64,000 nucleotides of DNA, from contig NW_025955049.1 of assembly GCF_022376445.1 (NCBI RefSeq), positions 62,001-126,000 of the forward strand, given 5' to 3'. This document shows positions 10,024-19,567 of the stretch, piece by piece (the stretch's first letter is position 1; each line of letters opens with the position of its first letter). The stretch comes from Fomitopsis serialis (taxonomy: Eukaryota; Basidiomycota; Agaricomycetes; Polyporales; Fomitopsidaceae). The translations under genes and the position numbers were made by a program. Under the pieces are notes generated by a model. That model was given only the letters and a program-made list of their open reading frames with translations, did no database searches and was not told where the DNA came from.

Positions 10024-10360
10024 GTTCGTGTAAGTCAGGCGAACTCCTGCGGCTGTCTCATATCTTCGAGGACTGTCACCGGCTCCGGTTATGACCTTCG
10101 CCGTTCGGGGGACGGTCGCCCGTTATGCGGAGCCTGCGGAAGGCCGAGTTGGATGCTCTCATGTGTTAGTAGGTCCGGGTCGAGCGTTGTGACGTTCTCC
10201 GATTGGCTACTTTCCTTATCACTTTCATTCATCATTTCTTGTATTTCTCTTGGCTCTCTTGGTCTTCGGACCGTATTTTCCTGTATATACTCTGGGACTT
10301 GTTCCCTTCGAATCTCAGAGACCCCCTTACCCTCTCAATCTCACCTCGCACCGGCGAGGT

Positions 10361-10459
10361 TCGTCAGTCAGCCAGTACGTTCGAAGTCAGCAAGTTCGCC
10401 AGTCAGTCAGTACGTTCGAAGTCAGTCAGTCAGTTCGCCAGTACGTCCGCCAGCTCGTA
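10361..10459. repeat. Short tandem GTCAGTCAG / CAGTACGTTCGAAGTCAG repeats
   Basis: CAGTCAGT-type units alternate with the word AGTACGTTCGAAGTCAG, which occurs twice, and with TTCGCCAGT, which occurs twice. It sits upstream (in minus-strand sense) of the second antisense gene and near the right edge of the gypsy unit. Confidence 0.8.
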
Positions 10460-10741
10460 GTTGCCCCGAGAGGCTCTACACTTCTTCTCCTGCCGTCGCT
10501 CGCCTTCCTTGTCACCGTTCGTTCGACACGTCTGTCGAAACTCCCCCTCCTACCTTCGAGGCTTAGCCCTCGTCTTCGAACAGTCTTCGACATCTTCGAA
10601 GCTCTCCCACGTCGTTCGGAGTCTTGTCCGTCCTCCTCCTTCTTACCTAGACCACTGTACAGTTCCCCGTACATCTCATAGACGCAGAGGCCTCGCATAC
10701 CACTGCTCGACCTCACGGTTGGGTTTTTGTGTGGCTTTTGT

Positions 10742-12130
10742 GTCCTTTTCGGTCGCGTCAACGCGCGATCGCATCGTTCCTGGAGGTGTGCTACCTCGTG
10801 CGGCGCTCAGTTATCTGCGAGGATGACATTGAAGAGATCGAACGCGCACTGGAACGATTCCGTCATCACCGACAAATCTTCCAGGATTGTGGGGTTCGTC
10901 CGACCGGTTTCTCGCTTCCCCGGATGCACGCACTCGACCACTACGTTCGCCACATCCGACAGTTCGGTGCTCCGAACGGCCTATGCACTTCAATCACTGA
11001 ATCAAAGCACATCAAGGCCGTCAAGGAGCCCTGGCGCCGGAGCAGCCGCTACAAGGCTCTCGGGCAGATGCTGCTCACGAACCAACGCTTAGACAAGCTC
11101 ATTGCGGCGCGTTCAGACTTTGCTCGCCGTGGCATGCTTGTGGGAACCTGCCTTTCCCAGGCTTTGCTAGAACTCGACGCAGCAGACGACGCCGGCGATG
11201 GTCCTGCCAACCCTTTGGCTGCAGATCCGCCTGTAGATGACGAAGACGCGGTGCACCCGAACCCTCAGGACAATGGTCCGGAGATCAACCAGGACGAACT
11301 CGCCCCGAATGCTGGAAACCGAGATGTCAATGACGAAGATGGGGAACCCGTGGATGAGCCAAGAGTTGATGCGTATGTCGACCTCGCTCGCCAGCCAGGT
11401 GTGTATAATGCTTTGATCTTCGATGCTTGGGATAGGTATGCTGACGAAGATTGACTGACACAGCTCGTGGTTATCCCTCGAACTTGCATGATCTCGTGCA
11501 GTTTCTTGGTCTACCAGGGCTTCCACAGCTCATACGACGATTCCTTTATGACCAGCTCAATCCGGAGTCGGACGTCTCGTCATCTGATGTCCCCTCACTG
11601 CCTGCCCCATGATCAACAGCCGCAGCAACATACGGGTGTACCACTCCGCCGTCGCGACGTATTTCGCACCAAGTGATGACTCCGGCATTCATGGCATGCG
11701 ACGCGAACGCATACGTGCAACGCCCTCCTGGCGGCGTTCCACGGACCGGTATGACTGCGTCTTTGTTGTCACTGACCCGGCAGAACACGGGATGCGCAGT
11801 CTTCATGTGGCACGCGTGAAGCTGCTGTTCTCGATAAAACACGCAGGCGTCGTGTACCCATGCGCTCTCGTCGAATGGTTCGAACGTGTTAGTGATGAAC
11901 CGGATGGGCGAACGAATATGTGGGTTGTAGAACCGGATCTCAACATGGATGGATCACGCAATATGTCGGTCATTCATCTTGACAGTATCTTCCGACTTGC
12001 TCATCTAATTCCCGAGTATGGCGAAGAATCTGTACCAGTGGGGCTCAAACCCTCTGACAGCCTCGACGCATTTCTTACTTACTTTGTTAACAAGTTCGCC
12101 GATCATCACGCTCACACCATTGCATACTAA
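10742..12130 (+). pseudogene. Plavaka-family DNA transposase, C-terminal remnant
   Basis: From about 10742 the frame reads like the conserved end of Plavaka (CACTA-related) transposases of Agaricomycetes: FRHHRQIFQDCGVRP, SLPRMHALDHYVRHIR, FGAPNGLCTSITESKHIKAV and KEPWRRSSRYKALGQML. After an acidic linker it stops at 11452-11454, resumes from about 11464 (GYPSNLHDLVQFLGLP), shifts again near 11606, and finishes with YHSAVATYFAPSDDSGIHG, WVVEPDLNMDGS, IHLDSIFRLAHLIP and NKFADHHAHTIAY at 12130. The N-terminal catalytic part is absent; gypsy-unit sequence occupies that side. Frame breaks near 11454 and 11606 make it a pseudogene. CACTA-like elements move by cut-and-paste. Confidence 0.87.
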
Positions 12131-13055
12131 ATCAGAGCTTATACGGCTTAATATTCCTTAGGCTACTTTGTTACAGTATATACTCATACCAATGCTTAAT
12201 TGCCTTTGCGTGGCTTGACGCGCTTCACTGCACGTCGCCCGTCCTAGTGGCTGTTGAGAGCTAAGCACTGTAAGACAGGTAAGTCAGGTAAGATTGATAC
12301 AAAGCCACCAGATGCTGGCAGGTTCATGTATGAATACCTGTGGTTAGCACAAACAGGTCATACATAAATCCCAGAAGTTACAACACACTTTCATGTATGA
12401 ATGTATGGTTATCACTGCAGCCGGCGCCCCGCTCGGTCCTCCCTACCCGAAAGGGAAGCTGCCCTTTGGGACAGCTACCGCTCGCAGTCGGAGCTTGCGG
12501 CAGCAACCGTACTTGCCCTAAATAGGACCTGTCGCGCGCTGGTCCACTTTGGGTGCTGTCACGGCCATCGGGTGATTGCAATCGCGATATGCGATCAGCT
12601 CGATCTGACATGGTCTAGGGCTAGGTCGGTACCGCTCCATATATTATTATATAGCCGCGACCCGTTTGCACCGTGCCCGAATAGTCATATTGTGTATGTC
12701 GTGCGCCATGACATACGCACTGCATATGTCACACTGCACCGGAATTCTAATCTGATCTTTGTGATGCCAATCATTACTACTACTACATCAAGTCCTTACA
12801 CGAACAAAAAGCGGCAACCATACCAATTTCGCATGTTTCAGGTCCCGACAAATGAGCAGGCTCTGATCAATGCAGCAGTCGTATACTTCTTAACACTGCA
12901 CGGATGGATTAGCCCCCGCAGTGGCACTATGCACACATTCTCTAGGTCAATGCCCGTCTTTCTCGTTCGTCCGCTCTTGCCTCGAAAGCTACCGGGTATC
13001 CGCTCGCGTTCATTGCGGCCTGGTGACAATGCAGATGAAGAGGTAGTGAGCGTAC
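12131..13055. other. Intergenic, no gene recognised; copies of TCATGTATGAA
   Basis: Nothing coding is convincing. TCATGTATGAA occurs at about 12326 and 12392, and ACAGGTCATACATA at about 12354 forms a near inverted repeat with ATGTATGAATACCTGT. The same words recur at 15.38-15.47 kb. A small hairpin-like CCCGAAAGGGAAGCTGCCCT lies near 12448. Confidence 0.5.
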
Positions 13056-13480
13056 CTTCAAGAACTCTGCGAGTGCCAGGAGGATGGCACGGATGTTAGG
13101 GAAGCAACGGGCACCGAACGGCGAAAGACGCACCATCATAATTGATTCGACCGTCACCGTCTACATCCGCCTCGCGGATTATCTTGTCGACCTTGTTGTC
13201 CGACAGCTTCTCGCCTGCGCACCGCCTCCCCACGCAGACGAGCGCACTCACCGTAGTTGGGCGAGCTCCATGGCGGAGATCTAGCCATTGCCGTCCCTGT
13301 CGAAGACCTTGGAACCTGCTTGGTCTCCTCCTCGCTTTCCGCGTCACACACTTTGCGTGCCATCATAGTGAGGAACTCGGGGAAGTCGATCGTGCTGTTC
13401 CAGGCCGCGTCGACCTCGTTGATCATGTTTGCAGCTCCGCCTCCATCATGATCTGCCCGAGCAAGCGCATCCCTTCGTAC
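13056..13480 (-). pseudogene. Calmodulin pseudogene with introns retained
   Basis: On the minus strand the order matches calmodulin: [27 protein letters not shown], then a damaged EF-hand 3 (DGNG followed by TAG where Tyr is expected), [23 protein letters not shown], and after an intron (GTGCGT...CGCAG) DEFLK. Another intron (GTGAGTGCGC...GCGCAG) separates N-Y-G from E-K-L-S-D as in a genomic copy, so this is not a processed retrocopy. Frame breaks and the in-frame stop kill it. The N-terminal EF-hand is lost or unrecognisable upstream, and the last residues after LK are missing. The functional calmodulin gene must be elsewhere. Confidence 0.85.
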
Positions 13481-14239
13481 CCGATGGCGTGCCATTCGAC
13501 ATGCCCGTCGACGTGCTGTCCGACATATTCGTTGACGAGAGGGTCAGTCTGAGATTGGTAGTAGGTTGGTGCGTACATAGATGACCGGGCCAAGCTTACC
13601 CAGTTGTATTCATTCCTGAATATGTCTCGGGGTGTCCACCGTTGTCTTCCGCACAGAAATGAACGAGAAAGCGGGACGGTAGAGTCACAGTAGCGTGCGG
13701 AAGTGAGGCGAGCCTTGCGGGCGCCCGTAAACTCAACATTTGTGTCTATTTGTTTTCTGACCAGATTTGGCAACCCCGATGTGCTCGGGCTGTTCCTGAC
13801 CAATCAGAACGCGTTTAACGGTCCTACTTAGGCCTGCAACATACGTGTGATTCGCGTTCTGACCGTTTTGCACTATGTATGCACGTCCTGTATGCTGCAA
13901 TAGGTAAGAAAGGCATGCTGAAAGGCATTTATCGAATATGTATGACAGATGAGATGGTGTACAACACAAACATTAATCTCGTCTACAGTAGGTCGGATGT
14001 GTACCTACAATAGCGTCGTTGTCTATCAATTCTCTTTGACTTTACAATTGGTTGAGCACTGGGTTCTTAGAATTGTCGGGGGTTTTGATACAGTATGAGT
14101 CCACCATTAGATTCTGAACACCACTACGTTGCTACAGTACATTGCTAAGGTTTTTATTGTGATGGAATTACATGCTTAGGTGCAACTTCCGCGGTTCATA
14201 CCCGTACCCTACCCGGGTTTGCCACCGGTGTTGGCGGTA
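13481..14239. other. Intergenic, no gene recognised
   Basis: No convincing coding sequence. At 14195-14255 there is partial self-complementarity (TACCCGTACCC...GGGTTTGCC...GGCGGTAAACC) beside the start of the C-rich repeat block. Confidence 0.45.
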
Positions 14240-15060
14240 AACCACGGGTGATGTACTGTCGGTGTCGGGTCTGCGGCAGGTCCGGACTTCTCGACGCGCC
14301 CACACCCGCGCCCGCGCCCTCACGGTCAGCGCGTGTTGCGCACGCCCTGGCCCTGCCCACCATCTCCGTCTGCCACCTTTCGCCCACACGCACGGTCCGT
14401 TCGTCGGCCGTGTCTGCGCGTTGGGCATTCGCCCAGCGCGCTCACGGTTGGCGTGTGCGGAGTCGCCTGGTCGCTCGGCCGCTTGCCCTGTGTGCACGAG
14501 GGCCATTCGTCGACCATGTTTGCGTGGTGAGCATTCGCTCTCCACGCTCACGGTCGGCATGTTTGCGCGCCCCGGCCCTGTCCGACATCTCCGTCGCTGG
14601 TCTTTTGTTCACGCATGCGTGCCAGCAGGTTCCGTTCGTCCGCCGTGCTTGCTAGCTATTCGCCCTTCTCGCCGCGCCCTGTGCCCACCCATTCGTCTGC
14701 TCGTCCGTTCACCCACCCGCCTGCTCGCCCGTCCACTTGCTCGCCCGTCCGCTTTCCTGTCTGTCCGGCTGTCAGCCCACCCACCCGCCTGTCTGCTCAC
14801 CTGTTTGTCTGCTCACCTGTTTGCCTGCTCGCCCGCCTGCCCGTTCACCTACTTGTCCACCTGCTCACCCGGCCGGTCAATTTTCCACGCTTTCGTTGAT
14901 CGTGTCTGCGCACTTTCCGTTTGTTGATCATATTTGCACGCAGGGCGGATGCCCTGCGTGCTCGCAGTCGGCGTGTGGGTTATGCTCCACGTCGCCGCAT
15001 CCTGCGCCCAAGGTCAGCTCACTTACTCCCGTGTGTCTGCACTCACCGCTCGATTCCAGC
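14240..15060 (+). repeat. C-rich repeat block, copy 1 (related to 30290-30880)
   Basis: Degenerate units of roughly 100-130 bp share the word order TTCGTCGnCCnTGTnTGCG, GGCATTnGCCC, GCGCGCTCACGGTCGGCGTG, followed at 14690-14880 by a CACCCGCCTGCTCGCCCGTC low-complexity array. The end (GCAGGGCGGATGCCCTGCGTGCTCGCAGTCGG) closely resembles the end of the 30 kb block. All frames are open here only because the composition is poor in stops; no protein is claimed. Confidence 0.75.
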
Positions 15061-16350
15061 CCTCCTCTCATGTACCTGTTGTCTTGCGTGCTGTGCTCGA
15101 ACGACGAGGGTGGCCCGGGGTGGTGGGGGTCGGAAAGAAAAGCGGGCGGAAGCGCTCGCCACCTTGCAGGCTTGACCGAAACTGACACCACGTGACCATC
15201 CCAGCGGGACGGCGCACTCCGCAGGAGATCGTATGTACCTGATCTCAGATGCTGACCCCGATGTCTGTCCATATGGGGCAGCTTCGCATCGCGCGCCAGT
15301 GGTGCCACCCCGCTGCGGATGAAGGGACCGGGCTGCCCCGGCGTCGCTGCTATATCGGGTAACGACCGACGGCGCCTCGTTCATACATGACGGCGCCTCG
15401 CTTTTACATGAGCGAGTGGCAGCTCATGTATGAAAACAGCTGCAGGTAAGTACTGGAGTTTATGTATGATCACTCCGTGCTCACTACAAGGATCTTATAC
15501 AAACTTATGCCTATATGGCCTGACAAAGCCAGCGAAAGCCATCTAAGATTGCCGAAGCAAGATGTAGTTTTCCTGATGTACATACGTACTTCAGGTTGAA
15601 TTGCCTCAGGCTCTCGGGCGCGGGTGGGCGTCCATCTAGTTTAGGCGCGACACGTTGTTCATCACTGTCCCAGTTAACGGTGATGCAGGGGTCTACGATG
15701 CAGAAGCTGACGCTGGGCCGTCAGCGAGCTGCGATCACTTTCCGAGGGCCGTCGGAACGCTTCACGTCGACATCGTGCTGTGAATAGCTAAACAACCCGG
15801 GAGTGGCACTCTCACCTTGACTCTCCTCAGCGACCTCTTTGGAACTGGCAGCTACTTTAAGTATGGGAGTTACGTTCAGCGCTGGGTCAGCATCTTGCAA
15901 GCTCGGAGGTGAACTTATGACCCAGCTCGGCGTTGTGAATGAGTCGGGAATCAGACGCTACACCTCGAAACGGGCGAATCGTGCGTCTAACGTGGCGATA
16001 GCAGCTACGGGATACGACGTTCGATACGTGGGGAGACATGCAAGCCAGGCGTCGGACAGCTGAGGGGAAAACCTGTGCGGAACGTGCTGTCACGGCTTTG
16101 TCAGCAGGAGACAGGTTCTGTCGCCGCGGTCCTCCACCTTGCCTCCACCCACTGTCAAGATGAGTCGAGCGCGCATGCGGTATCGGCCGGTGGCTCGATG
16201 GACCCCCTCCCTCCTTCGAAGTGAGATCCACGTATCAAGTGACCACGTCCAGCGCGCCGCCCCCGACATTGGGCCTTCGCACGAGGCTACAGTGCAGCCA
16301 TTCCGAGACACTACTAGGCTCCTCTCCCGTGCAGCCGCTGTCTGCTTGCT
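15061..16350. other. Intergenic with small repeats at 15368-15475
   Basis: No gene recognised. At 15368-15410 a 21-mer starting GACGGCGCCTCG is repeated twice in tandem, each ending in an ACAT word; TTCATACATGA (15380) and TCATGTATGAA (about 15433) face each other as an inverted pair and match words at 12.3-12.4 kb. Confidence 0.5.
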
Positions 16351-17000
16351 TTGCCATCTGTCATCGATTCATCGGTCACTGGCGTGTATCTTATAAACAT
16401 GATATCCGACTCGGAGTCTCTCATTTCCCCCCTTTCTGCGCGAGGCTCCCGCTACTCTCCCCCGCGGAGCAATGCGCCATCTGTTGCGTCCTCCGCGGCG
16501 TCGTCCACGCTCAGTGTCGCGACTAACAACACGACCACGCCGTCAACGCCCGCAAGCACCGTCTCCAAAAGCCGGAGCGTCGGGAGTCCCGACGCTCCGG
16601 CTTCTTCAGCCGGTTCACGGGCGGTTTGACTGCGTCGGCGTCGTTGAGCCTCAGCTCAAGCATGACGTCGCTCTCGAGACCTGTGTCTACGCCGAGTGTG
16701 GCTCCGTCGACGAGCTCATCCTGTCAGGGACTCCACTGACTGAGCCCTATAACGCCTCGTTTATGAAGAAGACCAATCAATCAAGTACTGGGTCATACCC
16801 GACGTCCATCTCACAACTCTTCGCAAGTCGGCTGGTAATGACGACAAGAAAATGCACGGTACGTCTTCCTTCCGGGCTCCTATTCATTATGTACTGATAT
16901 TGTGCCATAGAGTCTTTAGATCTATCCTCGACAATGATAGGGCCTCACATGGCAATAATCCCGCTGCGATCAACGTTGTTCCCGAAGAGGAAGTAGTAGA
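16351..17000 (+). CDS. Possible gene or fragment, Ser-rich, unknown
   Basis: An ATG at about 16400 opens a Ser/Pro/Thr-rich frame that stops at 16629. A different frame then reads IKYWVIPDVHLTTLRKSAG near 16782-16838 and continues across a plausible intron (GTACGT at 16857 to CATAG at about 16911) into ESLDLSSTMIGPHM before a TAG near 17000. The pieces are not joined in one frame, so this is either a multi-exon gene I cannot resolve or a remnant. No family is recognised. Confidence 0.3.
16569..16603. repeat. Perfect 17-bp inverted repeat with 1-nt spacer
   Basis: Arms 16569-16585 and 16587-16603 are exact reverse complements around a single G. Such a tight GC-rich palindrome would form a strong hairpin in RNA or cruciform in DNA. 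It lies inside the Ser-rich frame and encodes S-R-S-V-G-S-P-D-A-P there. Confidence 0.95.
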
Positions 17001-19567
17001 TGAACAGCAGCAACAACGGATCTCCTGTGTGGCAGTGCGTAGTAGTCCTTGTTCTACTAGAGCTCTGCGTCACGCGTGTATCCAGGGTCAATTGTAGATT
17101 TCATTGCGCCGTACCAATAAAGTGTTATTCGAACTGTTCAGTGTAGTGTGGGCTGCGTATTAATTTTGAACCGTTATGCAATTGGATACTGTCATCGTGA
17201 TCGTGAATGGGTGCTTGAATGCTGTCTGCGACGCAAAAGCCTCACGCACAATGCCTGCGTGCTGCTGACATCAATATGGCTTACACCGAGGTACTATGTT
17301 CACGCATGTCAAAAACACGCGCACCCCACCTCGTAGGCAGGTGGGATACCACCTGTCTGCCACGTATGGCTGTCGACACGGTGGGGCCATTTCCTCCTTT
17401 TCGTGGCCACCATGTGTCGTCAGCGCGTCTCAGGTGGCAGGTCCATGTATTTCGCGGGCCGCACTCACGTGGACTCCATGTGCCAGCCAACTCGAGGTGT
17501 AGAGATGATGACAGTGACGTCTGAGTCTGCAAAAAGTCGGGGAGCCTAGTACTAGTAGTAGGGGCAGCACTCCTTCATCACGTGCCTCGCACAGATCGTA
17601 ATCTGTCTTCGCCACGTCATTACTTATAGCGAGTATAGCATAAGCTAGAAAGAGCACGAAGTACCAGAAGGTGAGGGGAAACCGTACACAGCACATGAGT
17701 ATGCTGAACAGTACAAATCTAGGGCACCGCGTGTCCGTGTTCCTCCAACTTGACAGTGACAAGCATCACCAGCCAGAGCGTCGCAGAAGTGAGACGGCCC
17801 GGTTTTAAGTTTTATAAACGACGAAGTACTCAGTACACTCAGTACTTGTCGAGCAAGAATTCAGACACGGTAGCTGTTTTTCCGCGCCGTGGCGGGTTCA
17901 GCTAGCAGCGCCCGACAACACCACCGGCGACGCAACATATTCTTTCCTCTCTAGCCTCTCCTTCGCCACGGCGCTTCTCTATCTGTTTCAGGCAACTCTC
18001 ATCTCCAAGCTGGTGGCGTCTACTTGTACTCGACAGCTCACAGCTCTAGCCACACCCAACAAAGCCGCGTGACTCAGGACTTGCACGATGCAAGTGCAAG
18101 TCCAGCGCCGAGCGAGAAGATCCCAAATGCGGCGAACACGGAGAGAAGAGGACGCGGAGAGAACGCAACAGGAGAGGAGGAGGAAGGATGCGGGGCAAGT
18201 AGAGGGAAAGGGCACGCAGGCTTGAATTTCAAAGGTATGCCCACCCACCTTGCCGCTGCCTCTCACTTGCCCGCATCAGCGCGAGTATCGACGAGCACCG
18301 AGTTTGTCGTGCGCGTTGCTGACCACGAGAGCGGCATGCTCGCGCTACGGGGCGACCTCTATGCTGTACCCCTTACCAACATGGTGACACATCAAATGCT
18401 CAATGTTGCACGTCTGGCGTGTTCAACCGTTCCTTGGCCGACCGTCTTGCAGTAGGCTCGAGAGGTGAATATAAGCGCTCGATGGACGTACCCACCTCGC
18501 CATTTCCATTGTCCATGTCCACGCCAACATGTGCATCAACGAACATGGATTCGCCGTGCGCGCTATTGGCCATGAAGGTGGTGTACCCGCACCCTGGGAT
18601 GACCCAAAAGTTGTACCCTCTCCTACGCACGGCGGACGCGCAGCACCACACTTCTCCGTACATTCACGACCGAATGTCTTGCAGACAATACATTTAAATC
18701 ACTGCTTGATGTACGCGCAACCGGGGAGTACAGCACTAAGTACGCCAGGCGTACGTACGGGCGTGCCCGGCGTGTTACACGATCCACATCCGCGCACGAC
18801 GAGACCTCTTCGTGTTCCTACGTAACTTCGCGATGGTGAACCGTGCGCACAATTCGAAATTCAATATCGGTCTTTCCAGGTATGGGGAGTAACTGTCGGT
18901 GGCGCAGTCCTCCAAACTCAGCTGCAGAGCCGCTTTCCGTCAGCGTTCCCCTCTCCAGTTTCCGGAGGGTACGGCGTTCGCGTGCACCACCATTCCCATC
19001 ATCTCGGACCTATTTAGGCCAGTTCGAGTCGCATTCGCGGACAGCCTCAGGGTCGTCTGGAAGGTCCCCGCCGTGGGCATGTCAGGGGTCGGGCTAGCCT
19101 CTTGATCTAAGCGCTTACTCTACACACTGCCGTGGACGATCACTGGACTTCGCAGCAGCATCCAAATAACCAGGAGAGCTTGAGCACTACAACGACGGCG
19201 ATATAGAAGCCTGCGTACTGAAACGACTACACTACTGGACACAACAGTCGTTACGTTAACTGGATCGTCGTTTCGTCTTGCTAGTTACTACCCATTCAAG
19301 GCGATTGAGCGATAGCTCCGACTTGTTCTGACCTGCCTTCGCTCGACAGTGTCCATATATTGCGCTCGGGGCACATTTATAACAGGTATTCTGGTATGTG
19401 CCGAACGCTCGTAAATCCGCTCGTAGAGATATCTTGTCACCAGAGACTACTTATCACAGAACGGTGGGGACCAGATACTAAGCAGACGATAATCAATCCG
19501 ATCTCAGTCTGCTGCTTCCTTCATCTTCACCCACAAACCTCCCTGTCGAGGCAATACAATTTTTTGC
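17001..19567. other. Long gene-poor stretch
   Basis: About 2.5 kb in which I recognise no family. A 143-codon frame at 18024-18455 is Glu/Gly/Ser-rich and unremarkable. Purine-rich sequence runs from 18105 to 18225. Stop-codon density and lack of conserved motifs suggest non-coding or strongly decayed sequence. Confidence 0.5.

Larger units (their letters stand above)
975..10740 (+). mobile_element. Ty3/gypsy retroelement, 5'-truncated and frameshifted, with two antisense genes
   Basis: The unit contains gag, protease, reverse transcriptase, RNase H and integrase on the plus strand (987-6826), then about 3.9 kb carrying two spliced genes on the minus strand. The whole stretch shares one compositional mark, very frequent TTCGAA, which fades after about 10.62 kb; Plavaka coding sequence begins by about 10.75 kb. 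The left edge is abrupt: Gag lacks its usual N-terminal region and copia-like sequence stands directly upstream. No LTR pair could be matched. Several frame breaks in pol make it non-autonomous. Confidence 0.75.

Noticed and set aside
14240..15060. Long overlapping open frames in the C-rich block as coding genes
   Set aside because: All frames are open at once because the sequence lacks A/T-rich stop codons; the peptides are Arg/Pro/Ala-rich repeats with no domain.
16569..16603. Perfect hairpin as a bacterial rho-independent terminator
   Set aside because: The genome is eukaryotic, and no T-run follows the stem.
18024..18663. Overlapping frames on both strands near 18.0-18.7 kb as genes
   Set aside because: No conserved motif and strong overlap between strands; probably composition.
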